Program-made: the position numbers and the translations under genes | In this document: piece by piece, positions 24,317 to 33,267 of the stretch | How positions within the stretch are numbered: position 1 is the stretch's first letter | Layout: each line of letters begins with the position of its first letter | Notes under the pieces: generated by a model | Database searches by the model: none | Told to the model about the DNA's origin: nothing | The model's input: only the letters and a program-made list of their open reading frames with translations | NCBI GenBank assembly: GCA_023417935.1 | Contig: JAEZDY010000009.1 | Coordinates: 150,308 to 214,307 of the forward strand | Direction of reading: 5' to 3' | DNA length: 64,000 nt | Source: Bacteroidota bacterium | Lineage (GTDB): Bacteria; Bacteroidota; Bacteroidia; Bacteroidales; Lentimicrobiaceae

Positions 24317-24344
24317 AAAGACCTGTTAGCAATAACAGGTCTTT
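24317..24344. terminator. Bidirectional terminator between the M56 gene and rplT
   Basis: AAAGACCTGTTA (24317-24328) pairs with TAACAGGTCTTT (24333-24344). It can serve the convergent blaI-blaR1-like and thrS-rplT operons; the T run is short on both sides. Confidence 0.75.
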
Positions 24345-24370
24345 GGCGTTTTATTAATCTTCAACACAAC

Positions 24371-24715
24371 CTATTTAACAGCGTCAACTATAGCTTTAAA
24401 TGTTGTTGGATGATTCATGGCAAGGTCGGCAAGAACCTTACGGTCGAGATTGATATTCTTTGCGTGGAGTTTTCCCATGAAAACAGAGTATGACATGTCA
24501 TATTCACGTACACCTGCGTTAATACGGGTAATCCACAAACTACGGAAATTGCGTTTTTTCTGGCGTCTGTCACGGTATGCATACACCATGCCTTTTTCGT
24601 ATGCATTTTTAGCAACCGTCCAAACATTTTTCCTTCTACCAAACTGTCCTTTAACAGCTTTGAGAAGTTTTTTTCTGCGTGCCCTTGAGGCAACTGCGTT
24701 TACTGATCTTGGCAT
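24371..24715 (-). CDS. rplT: 50S ribosomal protein L20
   Basis: 114 residues starting MPRSVNAVASRARRKKLLK, with AKGQFGRRKNVW-like sequence (here AVKGQFGRRKNVWTVAK), AYRDRRQKKRNFRSLWITRIN and YSVFMGKLHAKNINLDRKVLADLA. L20 is an early assembly protein of the 50S subunit and, in enterobacteria and bacilli, represses its own operon. It is last of thrS-infC-rpmI-rplT, 93 bp after rpmI. Length is standard. Confidence 0.98.
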   Translation of the reverse strand: MPRSVNAVASRARRKKLLKAVKGQFGRRKNVWTVAKNAYEKGMVYAYRDRRQKKRNFRSLWITRINAGVREYDMSYSVFMGKLHAKNINLDRKVLADLAMNHPTTFKAIVDAVK

Positions 24716-24808
24716 TTTGTTTAATTGTTTTTCACTTTCGCGGTTTAACTTTCACAAGCAAACTCTTTGGAGCAGAAAGCAAGGGTTAATAAAAATTGAT
24801 TAACACGA

Positions 24809-25000
24809 TTATTGGAGCATTTCTCTTACATTCTTCGCATCTGCTTTGTCAACAATAGTAGAGTAAGTTAAATTACGTTTACGTTTTGTTGATTTTTTAG
24901 TCAGAATGTGACTTTTGTAAGCATGCTTCCTTTTCAGTTTACCGGTGCCGGTTAAATCAAACCTTTTCTTGGCAGCGGATTTAGACTTCATTTTTGGCAT
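24809..25000 (-). CDS. rpmI: 50S ribosomal protein L35
   Basis: 63 very basic residues, MPKMKSKSAAKKRFDLTGTG then KLKRKHAYKSHILTKKSTKRK, the L35 signature. It lies between infC (42 bp) and rplT in the usual order. Length is standard. Confidence 0.98.
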   Translation of the reverse strand: MPKMKSKSAAKKRFDLTGTGKLKRKHAYKSHILTKKSTKRKRNLTYSTIVDKADAKNVREMLQ

Positions 25001-25042
25001 TACCTGATTTGTTAATTTGGTTTATATTGAGATTAAAAACTT

Positions 25043-25600
25043 CTATTTTTTAGGAGCGATGATCATTATCATACGCTTACCTTCAAGCAGTGGGAGTTTT
25101 TCAACTTTCCCGTAATCTTCGAGTAATGAAGCAAATTGCAGGAGTTTTATTTCACCCTGGTCTTTATAAACAATACTTCTTCCTCTGAATAGCACCTCCA
25201 CTTTTACTTTTGCACCTTCTTCAAGAAACTTAATAGCATGTTTAAGTTTGAAATTGAAGTCATGCTCATCAGTATTTGGCCCAAGTCTTATTTCTTTAAC
25301 CACAATCTTTGCTGACTTAGCTTTGATTTCCTTCTGCTTTTTCTTCATTTCATAAAGGAACTTTTTATAATCAGTTACTTTACAAACTGGTGGATTAGCA
25401 GTAGGTGAAATCTCTACAAGATCAAGGTCAAGCTTTTGCGCTATTGCCAGGGCATCCTTGATGTTATATATTCCCTGTTCAACATTATCACCAACTACCC
25501 TTACAACGGGTGCTTTAATTTTTTCATTGATGAAGTGCGGATCCTCCTGCTTTCTGTGCATGGGCCTCGGACCTCTGGTATTTCTAAACGGCGTTGCTAT
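25043..25600 (-). CDS. infC: Translation initiation factor IF-3, probable AUA start
   Basis: IF-3 binds the 30S subunit and proofreads initiator tRNA and start codon choice. The first ATG in frame (25561) gives 172 residues (MHRKQEDPHFINEKIKAPVV), but 39 bp upstream an ATA codon at 25598-25600 sits 7 bases after AAAGGAGG, a perfect Shine-Dalgarno sequence. Starting there adds ATPFRNTRGPRP, which resembles the basic N-terminus of Bacteroidota IF-3, and gives 185 residues. Family blocks are DLVEISPTANPPVCKVTDY, IRLGPNTDEHDFNFKLKHA and LEEGAKVKVEVLFRGR. Non-AUG starts in infC underlie autoregulation in E. coli, so the AUA start is plausible. It follows thrS by 41 bp. Confidence 0.93.
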   Translation of the reverse strand: MATPFRNTRGPRPMHRKQEDPHFINEKIKAPVVRVVGDNVEQGIYNIKDALAIAQKLDLDLVEISPTANPPVCKVTDYKKFLYEMKKKQKEIKAKSAKIVVKEIRLGPNTDEHDFNFKLKHAIKFLEEGAKVKVEVLFRGRSIVYKDQGEIKLLQFASLLEDYGKVEKLPLLEGKRMIMIIAPKK

Positions 25601-25607
25601 ATCTATT

Positions 25608-25615
25608 CCTCCTTT
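25608..25615 (-). promoter_or_regulatory. Strong Shine-Dalgarno sequence of infC
   Basis: Minus strand AAAGGAGG, complementary to the 16S rRNA 3' end, 7 bases before the ATA codon and 46 bases before the first ATG. Such a perfect site is rare among genes of this window and decides the start. Confidence 0.8.
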
Positions 25616-25641
25616 GGTTAGTTTATAATTGATGCCTGCAT

Positions 25642-27576
25642 TTACTGCATGACCTCTTTAATTTCTTTATTAACAAGATTCACGAAATCGTCAACAGTAA
25701 ATGACCCAAGGTCACCTACTCCATGACGTCGAACTGAAACTGTTCCTTCTGCTTCTTCTTTCTCGCCAACTATTAGCATGAAAGGAATCTTACGGATTTC
25801 AGCATCCCGGATCTTCCGACCGGTCTTTTCACTTCTTTCATCAATTTGGCTGCGAATTTCGGAATTATTTAGGATATCTGAAAGTTTTTTTGAATAATCC
25901 ATATATTTTTCGCTGATAGGTAATATTATTACCTGTTCAGGATTCAACCACAACGGGAAATTTCCTCCCGTATGCTCTATTAGAACAGCTACAAAACGTT
26001 CCATCGAGCCAAAAGGTGCACGGTGGATCATAATGGGGCGGTGTTTTTGATTGTCACTACCAATGTACTCTAACTCAAAACGTTCAGGCAGATTGTAGTC
26101 AACCTGAATAGTTCCAAGCTGCCATTTACGGCCAAGCGCATCCTTTACCATGAAATCAAGTTTCGGACCATAGAAAGCAGCTTCTCCGTATTCGATAACA
26201 GCATTTAACCCTGCTTCTTCAACAGCTTCCATAATTGCTGATTCAGCCTTTTCCCAATTCTCATCACTTCCTATATACTTTTCACGATCATTTTTGTCGC
26301 GCAGAGAGATCTGTGCAGTATAATCATTAAAGTTAAGAGTCTTAAAGATATGAAGAACGATATTAATAACAGAGATGAACTCTGTTTTGATTTGATCAGG
26401 CATACAAAAAAGGTGCGCATCATCCTGAGTGAACCCTCTAACCCTGGTTAATCCATGTAATTCACCACTCTGCTCATAACGATACACAGTACCAAATTCT
26501 GCAAATCGAAGTGGCAGATCTTTGTATGACCGGGGTTTTGCAGCGAATATTTCACAATGATGAGGGCAATTCATAGGTTTTAACATGAATTGCTCACCTT
26601 CAACAGGTGTGTCAATTGGTTGGAAACTATCTTTCCCATATTTCTGGAAATGGCCTGAAGTTTTATAAAGTTCAACATTTCCAATATGCGGAGTGATTAC
26701 CGGAAGATATCCGGCTTTTTGCTGCACATTACGCAGAAAACGCTCCAGGCGTTCACGCAACATGGCACCTTTAGGCAGCCATAAAGGTAACCCCTGCCCT
26801 ACTTTCTGCGAAAAAGTGAATAATTCAAGTTCCTTACCTAATTTACGGTGATCACGTTTTTTTGCTTCTTCAAGTAATTCAAGGTAATCTGTAAGTTCTT
26901 TTTGCTTCGGGAAAGTGATGCCATAGATCCTGGTAAGCTGTTTACGTTTCTCATCTCCCCGCCAGTATGCTCCTGCAATATTCAGAAGCTTTACTGCTTT
27001 GATCGGGCTTGTATCAGGCAAATGGGGTCCGCGACACAGGTCAGTAAAAGTGCCCGATTCATAGAAAGTTATCTGGTCATCCGCAAGATCCTGAATCAAC
27101 TCTATTTTATATTCATCTTTCTTATCTGAGAAATAAGATAAAGCCTCCTCTTTTGAAACTTCGCGACGGGTATAAGTCTGTTTTTCACGTGCCAAAGCAA
27201 GCATTTTATCTTCAATGGTTTTCAGGTCTTCAGATGATATCTGCCTGTCGCCAAAATCCATATCGTAGTAAAAGCCATTCTCAATTGCAGGCCCAATTCC
27301 AAATTTCACACCGGGGTATAGCTGTTCAACCGCTTCAGCCAGAAGGTGAGCTGACGAATGCCACATGGTAAACTTCCCTTCGGTTGAATCCCATGTATTT
27401 AGCTTAAGGCTAACGTCATTATGTATTGGCCTGGTAGCATCCCATATCTCTCCATTAACAGTAGCTGAGAGAACATTACGTGCCAATCCTTCGCTTATGC
27501 TGCGTGCAATATCAAGTGAAGTGGTACCTTCAGGGTACTGCCTTATAGTATTATCAGGTAAAGTGATATTAATCAT
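25642..27576 (-). CDS. thrS: Threonyl-tRNA synthetase
   Basis: 644 residues, full length. The order is TGS domain (MINITLPDNTIRQYPEG...), editing domain with HSSAHLLAEAVEQLYPG near residue 73, class II catalytic core with MKPMNCPHHCEIFAAKPRSY (zinc-binding cysteine and motif around residue 335), RFAEFGTVYRYEQSGELHGL (motif 2), MIHRAPFGSMERF (motif 3), and the C-terminal anticodon-binding domain (VIILPISEKYMDYS, KIPFMLIVGEKE). It charges tRNA-Thr with threonine in the cytosol. It heads the thrS-infC-rpmI-rplT operon. The leader is short (about 20 bases after the -7 element), so no long regulatory leader as in E. coli is visible. Confidence 0.98.
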   Translation of the reverse strand: MINITLPDNTIRQYPEGTTSLDIARSISEGLARNVLSATVNGEIWDATRPIHNDVSLKLNTWDSTEGKFTMWHSSAHLLAEAVEQLYPGVKFGIGPAIENGFYYDMDFGDRQISSEDLKTIEDKMLALAREKQTYTRREVSKEEALSYFSDKKDEYKIELIQDLADDQITFYESGTFTDLCRGPHLPDTSPIKAVKLLNIAGAYWRGDEKRKQLTRIYGITFPKQKELTDYLELLEEAKKRDHRKLGKELELFTFSQKVGQGLPLWLPKGAMLRERLERFLRNVQQKAGYLPVITPHIGNVELYKTSGHFQKYGKDSFQPIDTPVEGEQFMLKPMNCPHHCEIFAAKPRSYKDLPLRFAEFGTVYRYEQSGELHGLTRVRGFTQDDAHLFCMPDQIKTEFISVINIVLHIFKTLNFNDYTAQISLRDKNDREKYIGSDENWEKAESAIMEAVEEAGLNAVIEYGEAAFYGPKLDFMVKDALGRKWQLGTIQVDYNLPERFELEYIGSDNQKHRPIMIHRAPFGSMERFVAVLIEHTGGNFPLWLNPEQVIILPISEKYMDYSKKLSDILNNSEIRSQIDERSEKTGRKIRDAEIRKIPFMLIVGEKEEAEGTVSVRRHGVGDLGSFTVDDFVNLVNKEIKEVMQ

Positions 27577-27597
27577 AGTTCTTTTTCAAAAGGGGTA

Positions 27598-27605
27598 CAA
27601 AGGTA
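27598..27605 (-). promoter_or_regulatory. Probable -7 element of the thrS operon
   Basis: Minus strand TACCTTTG, a TAnnTTTG match, 21 bases before the thrS ATG. A clear -33 TTTG at 19 bases is not present. Confidence 0.5.
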
Positions 27606-27768
27606 ATCATTTTTCCAATATTCTATTATCAGTAGTGTCAATACGAACGATGGTAACAAATTTTATTTTTTTATAATTAACACTAAAGTTTTCTTAGTAC
27701 CTTTCAGGCACGATTATTGAACGTTGTGAGTTTCAGTATTAATAAACTAATTTTAAAACTATACCATC

Positions 27769-28395
27769 ATGAAAAAGACTACACTTTATTCCTTATTATT
27801 GGCATGTGCAATTGCAATTGCCGTACCAGTAAGTGTTTCCGCTCAAAGCGTTGTTGATGATCAACAAAAGAAAGTTGAAAAAGCTGAAAAGAAAGAAAAG
27901 AAAGAAAAAGAGCGACACGCAAGAACCGTTGAAGCACCTGTTCCTCCAAGCGCACCAGTTCCTCCTGGACGTGATGGCAAAGCCGAATCAAGTGATAAGG
28001 TAAGAGGTTATGAAAAAACATCTGAAATTGGCAATAAAGAGGGATGGAATAATGATGGTGGCAAAGTAACTGAGAAGGATATAAAAAAGGCTGAAAAACA
28101 GATCAAAAAGGATAAAAAGGATATTCAAAATGCTCAGGAAACTGTAAAGAACAATGAGAAAGCTGTAAGTGAAGCAAAGAAAGCTATCAAAGAAGAAAAA
28201 CGAATAGCCAAAGCCGAAAGAAAAGCTGAAAAAGCCAGATTGAAAGCCCTTAAGAAACAACAGAAAGAAGCTAGACGATTACGTAAAGCTGAAATCAACA
28301 AACAGGATGAATTAAAGGAAATTAGAGAAGAAAAAGTTATTATCGAAAAAGAAATCGAGCAAACTAAAACGATTGATTATTCTCCCAAAAAGTAA
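27769..28395 (+). CDS. Secreted Lys/Glu-rich coiled-coil protein
   Basis: 208 residues. A signal peptide (MKKTTLYSLLLACAIAIAVP, cleavage near VSAQS) precedes an almost entirely charged protein: a KKVEKAEKKEKKEKERH run, a short proline-rich linker (APVPPSAPVPPGRDG) near residue 50, then a long helix of repeated KKAEKQIKKDKKDIQ, ERKAEKARLKALKKQQKEAR type sequence. It has no cysteine outside the signal and no enzymatic motif. It may be a periplasmic structural or cation-rich scaffold protein; composition alone supports no function. It is followed by a terminator and appears monocistronic. Confidence 0.75.
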   Translation: MKKTTLYSLLLACAIAIAVPVSVSAQSVVDDQQKKVEKAEKKEKKEKERHARTVEAPVPPSAPVPPGRDGKAESSDKVRGYEKTSEIGNKEGWNNDGGKVTEKDIKKAEKQIKKDKKDIQNAQETVKNNEKAVSEAKKAIKEEKRIAKAERKAEKARLKALKKQQKEARRLRKAEINKQDELKEIREEKVIIEKEIEQTKTIDYSPKK

Positions 28396-28454
28396 ATTCC
28401 CGGTTGTTTGAAATTTCCTCAGGTCTGTAAATAGTCATATTTATTTTAAACTTT

Positions 28455-28491
28455 TTAGAGCAATGCCTATGAAACGGGATTGCTCTTTTTT
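28455..28491 (+). terminator. Terminator after the coiled-coil gene
   Basis: AGAGCAAT (28457-28464) pairs with ATTGCTCT (28479-28486) and is followed by TTTTT. Confidence 0.7.
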
Positions 28492-28651
28492 ACTTATGTC
28501 TCTCTCTGATGGTGCTTGCTGGATTATGTATTCATGAATGTTTATACTATCCATTTCATTTTTCATTATTTTTGTCAAGCCATCTGATCCAATCTATATT
28601 CAAGTTTAAATCTTAAGGATAACCAATCATTCTACTACTTATTTCTAAAAT

Positions 28652-30154
28652 ATGATAAAATACATATTGGTCTTCATTTTAACGGCTTTTTTTTCATCAG
28701 CGTGTGATCGCAATAATACTGTAGTAACTGATCATGAGCACGAGGAAGTAAAGCTGCAGTTTACATCATATAATAGTTCGTTTGAGCTTTTTGCAGAAGC
28801 TGATCCATTTGTAGCCGGACAGCAAAGCAATGTATTATCGCATTTTTCACATTTGCCTGACTTTAAAGCTCTTGAGAGAGGAACAGTTACACTAAGAATT
28901 GTAACCGGTGACAAGGAAGTATCTCAAACGCTTGATAAACCTTCAAGAAAAGGAATTTACAGTTTTGATATCAGGCCTAAATCAACGGGGGAAGCAGAGC
29001 TGATCTTTGAAATAGAGCATGAAGGCAAAACTTCTGAGATGAGAATTCCAAACCAGGTAGTATATGATTCGCAACATGAAGCACTTCATAGTGAACAGGC
29101 AGATGAAGTATCAAGAACAAATTCTCTCGTTTTTACGAAGGAACAATCATGGAAGGTGGATTTTGCTACCGACTTTCCCAGGTTTGAATCCTTCGGGCAA
29201 ATTATAAAGACATCGGCCCAGGTTCAACCTGCACAAGGTGATGAGGTGCAGGTAACAGCAAGTATTACCGGGGTTGTAAAATATTCAGGAAGCAATCTTA
29301 CTGAAGGACAGAGCGTTAGTAGTGGTCAAACTCTGCTTTCCGTATCAGGAAGCACATTGGCTGAAAATAACAGTATTGTGCGGTTCAATGAAGCTAAAAG
29401 CAACTTTGAAAACGCTAAAGCTGAATATGAGCGACAGGCTGAGCTAGCCAAGGATAAGATTGTTTCAGAAAGAGAATTACAGAGCTCTAGAACCAGATAT
29501 GAGAATACCAAGACTCTTTATGATAATTTGTCTGAAAATTTTAACTCCTCAGGTCAAACGATCAAGAGTCCTATGAATGGCTTTATCCGTAATATTTTTG
29601 TTAGCAATGGTGAGTATGTTGAGGCAGGGCAACCAGTTTTAGCCATTAGTCAGAATAAGAATCTGCTCATAAGAGCCGAAGTCAGGCAGAAATACGCCCC
29701 ATATCTTGCATCAATTAAAACAGCAGTCCTAAAGTCGCAGAATAGTAATAACAATTTTACGCTCGAAGAACTTAACGGTAAAATATTATCTATTGGTAAA
29801 AGTGTAGGAAGTGAAAACTTTTTAATCCCGGTAAGCCTCCAGATAGAAAATAATGGAGCTTTTATGCCTGGCGAGTTTATTGAACTTTACCTTAAAACAG
29901 AAGGAAATGCTAAAGTAATTACAATTCCAAATGAGGCAATACTAGAAGATCAGGGTGTGTATTATGTATTTGTTCAGATCAATCCTGAGCTATTTGAGAA
30001 GAGGCAGGTACAGCCCGGCGCAACTGATGGTATCAGAACTGAGGTGACCAGTGGATTAAGCGAAAAAGAGAGGATTATTACACAGGGAGCTATACATGTA
30101 AAACTATCTCAATCATCAGGAACCCTGGATCCTCATGCAGGTCATGTACACTAA
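28652..30154 (+). CDS. RND efflux periplasmic adaptor (CusB/HlyD type lipoprotein)
   Basis: 500 residues. The N-terminus MIKYILVFILTAFFSSACDR has a lipobox ending at a cysteine near residue 18, so it is probably a lipoprotein. A roughly 150-residue beta-rich segment precedes the adaptor core. The core has biotinyl-lipoyl halves (VQVTASITGVVKYSGSNLTE and IKSPMNGFIRNIFVSNGEYV) around a coiled-coil hairpin (NFENAKAEYERQAELAKDK), then beta-barrel and membrane-proximal parts. Histidine-rich ends (TDHEHEEV near the start and LDPHAGHVH at the C-terminus) suggest metal binding. It links the inner membrane pump to the outer membrane channel encoded just downstream. Confidence 0.92.
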   Translation: MIKYILVFILTAFFSSACDRNNTVVTDHEHEEVKLQFTSYNSSFELFAEADPFVAGQQSNVLSHFSHLPDFKALERGTVTLRIVTGDKEVSQTLDKPSRKGIYSFDIRPKSTGEAELIFEIEHEGKTSEMRIPNQVVYDSQHEALHSEQADEVSRTNSLVFTKEQSWKVDFATDFPRFESFGQIIKTSAQVQPAQGDEVQVTASITGVVKYSGSNLTEGQSVSSGQTLLSVSGSTLAENNSIVRFNEAKSNFENAKAEYERQAELAKDKIVSERELQSSRTRYENTKTLYDNLSENFNSSGQTIKSPMNGFIRNIFVSNGEYVEAGQPVLAISQNKNLLIRAEVRQKYAPYLASIKTAVLKSQNSNNNFTLEELNGKILSIGKSVGSENFLIPVSLQIENNGAFMPGEFIELYLKTEGNAKVITIPNEAILEDQGVYYVFVQINPELFEKRQVQPGATDGIRTEVTSGLSEKERIITQGAIHVKLSQSSGTLDPHAGHVH

Positions 30155-30165
30155 TAAACATTGCA

Positions 30166-33100
30166 ATGTTAAATAGCTTAATCAGGTTTTCGCTCAACAA
30201 TAAATACCTCGTATTACTCGGATCAATAATACTTGTAATCGCTGGTGTGCGAACTGCAATGAACATGGATGTTGATGTCTTCCCCGACCTCACCGCGCCA
30301 ACCGTTGTTGTGATGACTGATGCCCATGGTATGGCATCAGAAGAAGTAGAACGTATGGTGACCTTCCCCATAGAATCGGCAGTTAATGGAGCAACTGATG
30401 TACGTAGAGTTCGGTCAACTTCAGCGCAAGGTTTTTCATTTGTTTGGGTAGAATTTGATTGGGGAACTGATATTTTCAAAGCCCGCCAAATAGTAAGTGA
30501 AAAGTTAATTAGTGTATCATCTCAACTACCTCTTGGTGTTGGTCAACCAGTGCTGGCCCCTCAGTCGAGTGTTATGGGTGAAATCTTTTTCATAGGGATT
30601 CAGGCTGACAGCACGACAATGATGGAGTTAAGAACAATAGCCGACTGGAATATAAAACCAATGCTTCTTTCCACTGGAGGTGTATCACAAGTAACTATAA
30701 TAGGAGGTGATTTAAAGCAGTATCAGGTTCTGGCTGATCCTTTCAAGATGAAATATTACGGGGTCAGCCTACAGGATATAGCTTCCGTTTGTAGAAGTAT
30801 AAGCAAGAACTCTTCAGGAGGGGTGGTCAGACAGTATGGCAATGAGTACGTTGTAAGAGGGATAGCACGTACAAATAATGTTGAGGTTCTTGGAAATACA
30901 TATCTAAGATCAGTAAACAATAAGCCAGTAAGGTTAAATGATGTTGCTCACATTACAATTGGTCCTGCAGTAAAAATGGGCTATGGTTCTGAAAATGCTG
31001 CACCAGCAATCATTATTTCAGTTTCAAAACAGCCAAATACAAATACGCTTGATGTTACTGAGAGAATTGAGCAGAACCTTGCAATAATTCAAAAAACTCT
31101 GCCTCCAGACGTGAAGCTTGATACCAAAATTTTCAGACAAGCTGATTTCATTGAAACATCGGTAAGAAATGTATCTAAAACTCTTATTGAAGGAGGAATT
31201 TTTGTTGTAATTATACTCTTTCTATTTCTTGGAAGTTTCCGCACTACGATCATATCGTTGGTTGCCATTCCGCTCTCCTTACTGGGTACAATACTTGTAA
31301 TGAAATTACTAGGTTTGAGCATAAATACTATGAGCCTTGGCGGCATGGCCATTGCCATCGGGTCATTAGTTGATGACGCCATTATTGATGTTGAGAATGT
31401 TTATAAGCGACTCAGGCAAAACAGAGCAAAACCCGTTGAATTGAGGCAGCCTGCACACCTGGTAGTTTACAATGCATCAGTAGAGATCAGAGCTTCTATA
31501 TTCAATGCAACTCTCATCATTATAGTTGCCTTCATTCCACTATTCTTCTTAAGTGGCATGGAAGGAAGAATGCTTCAGCCACTTGGTATTTCATTTATTG
31601 TGTCGTTGTTCATTTCAATGATCGTTGCAATGACACTTACTCCACTCCTTTCCAATATGCTCCTTACCAATGAGAACTACCTGACCAGAAATGAAAAGGA
31701 AAAATGGTTGGTAAGGAATCTGGTTCGTCATTATTTAATATCACTTAAGTGGGCGCTCAAACACAAACGTGCTATACTGTATTCAACGTTAGCATTGTTT
31801 GCTGTTACAGTAATACTGTTCCTTTCAATGGGACGTAGCTTTTTGCCTGAATTTAATGAAGGATCATTAACACTATCAGTCATCACAAAACCAGGCACAT
31901 CGCTTGAAGAATCAAATGAACTCGGTAAACTGGTTGAGAGAGAACTGCTGTCAATACCAGAAATATCCAGTACAGCCCGAAGAACTGGCAGAGGTGAGCT
32001 TGATGAACATTCTCAAACAACTAACAGTGCAGAAATTGATGTTAATTTTGAACTCCAGGAGCGAAGCAGAGAAGAATTTTTGATGGATGTGCGTTCAAAA
32101 CTAGCTGCAATACCTGCTATTGCTGCTACAGTTGGTCAGCCACTAGGTCACAGGATTGACCACATGCTATCTGGAACAAGAGCCAATATTGCTATAAAAT
32201 TATTCGGTACTGATTTAAGTAAAATGTTCAGCATTGGTAATGAAGTGAAAAATGCGATTATTGATATCGAAGGGCTTGTGGATGTGAATGTTGAACAACA
32301 AGTAGAAATTCCCCAGATACAAATCAGAGCTAATCGTGAGATGCTCGCTTATTATCAGATTCCGATTGAAACTTTCAATGAGTATGTTGAGATAGCTTTT
32401 GGAGGTGAAAAACTTGCTGATATCTATGAAGGACAACGTAGCTATGATTTAATCCTTAGGTTAACACCTGATTATACTCAAACAATTGATGGTATCAAGT
32501 CAGCCCTTATTGATACATATGATGGCAGGAAAGTACCACTTGAACAAGTTGCTGATGTTGTATCAGTTTCAGGACCAAGTGCTGTTAGCCATGAAAACGT
32601 CCAGAGGAAAATAGTTATTTCCGCTAATGTTGCCGATCGTGATCTCAGAGGTGTTGTTACCGATATAAAAAAGGCAATTGACACAAACATTAATCTTCCG
32701 GAAGGATATAGAGTGGAATATGGAGGGCAATTTGAGAGTGAAGAACGGGCATCAAGAACGCTCATGATTACATCAATTTTAGCAATACTGGTAATACTAC
32801 TGTTACTGTTCCAGGAATTTCGTAACTTTAAACTTTCAGGTATTATTCTTTTAAATTTACCCCTGGCTTTAATTGGGGGCGTATTTGCAATTTTCTTCAC
32901 CTCTGGTATACTCAGTATCCCAGCTATTATTGGTTTTATAACACTCTTTGGTATTGCTACCAGAAATGGTATTCTTCTAGTGTCAAATTATATCAGCATG
33001 CAGAATAAAGGTGTATCATTATTTGAAACGATAACAACAGGCTCAGCTGATCGGTTGAACCCTATTTTAATGACTGCTCTAACAGCAGCACTTGCATTAA

Positions 33101-33267
33101 TTCCCTTGGCGGTAATGGGTGATTTGCCTGGTAATGAAATCCAGAGCCCTATGGCAAAAGTAATACTAGGAGGTTTGTTAACTTCCACACTTCTTAATAT
33201 TTATATTGTCCCAATCGTTTACAGCATACTTTCAAGTCGTGGTATTTTAAAGAATGAGCAAGAATGA
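30166..33267 (+). CDS. CusA/CzcA-type heavy-metal RND efflux pump
   Basis: 1033 residues with the 12-helix RND plan: N-terminal helix (SLNNKYLVLLGSIILVIAG), a large periplasmic loop, helices 2-6 from about 340, a second loop, and helices to the end. FPDLTAPTVVVMTDAHGMASEEVERMVTFP is the typical start of the porter domain, and LGGMAIAIGSLVDDAIIDVENVYKRL near residue 395 is the family motif in helix 4, with the acidic pair needed for proton flow. It exports a metal cation or other toxic substrate driven by protons. It is 11 bp after the adaptor and overlaps the TolC-like gene by 4 bp. The metal cannot be told from sequence. Confidence 0.95.
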   Translation: MLNSLIRFSLNNKYLVLLGSIILVIAGVRTAMNMDVDVFPDLTAPTVVVMTDAHGMASEEVERMVTFPIESAVNGATDVRRVRSTSAQGFSFVWVEFDWGTDIFKARQIVSEKLISVSSQLPLGVGQPVLAPQSSVMGEIFFIGIQADSTTMMELRTIADWNIKPMLLSTGGVSQVTIIGGDLKQYQVLADPFKMKYYGVSLQDIASVCRSISKNSSGGVVRQYGNEYVVRGIARTNNVEVLGNTYLRSVNNKPVRLNDVAHITIGPAVKMGYGSENAAPAIIISVSKQPNTNTLDVTERIEQNLAIIQKTLPPDVKLDTKIFRQADFIETSVRNVSKTLIEGGIFVVIILFLFLGSFRTTIISLVAIPLSLLGTILVMKLLGLSINTMSLGGMAIAIGSLVDDAIIDVENVYKRLRQNRAKPVELRQPAHLVVYNASVEIRASIFNATLIIIVAFIPLFFLSGMEGRMLQPLGISFIVSLFISMIVAMTLTPLLSNMLLTNENYLTRNEKEKWLVRNLVRHYLISLKWALKHKRAILYSTLALFAVTVILFLSMGRSFLPEFNEGSLTLSVITKPGTSLEESNELGKLVERELLSIPEISSTARRTGRGELDEHSQTTNSAEIDVNFELQERSREEFLMDVRSKLAAIPAIAATVGQPLGHRIDHMLSGTRANIAIKLFGTDLSKMFSIGNEVKNAIIDIEGLVDVNVEQQVEIPQIQIRANREMLAYYQIPIETFNEYVEIAFGGEKLADIYEGQRSYDLILRLTPDYTQTIDGIKSALIDTYDGRKVPLEQVADVVSVSGPSAVSHENVQRKIVISANVADRDLRGVVTDIKKAIDTNINLPEGYRVEYGGQFESEERASRTLMITSILAILVILLLLFQEFRNFKLSGIILLNLPLALIGGVFAIFFTSGILSIPAIIGFITLFGIATRNGILLVSNYISMQNKGVSLFETITTGSADRLNPILMTALTAALALIPLAVMGDLPGNEIQSPMAKVILGGLLTSTLLNIYIVPIVYSILSSRGILKNEQE

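Noticed and set aside
24417..24803. Open frame of 128 codons on the plus strand
   Set aside because: Antisense shadow of ribosomal protein L20.
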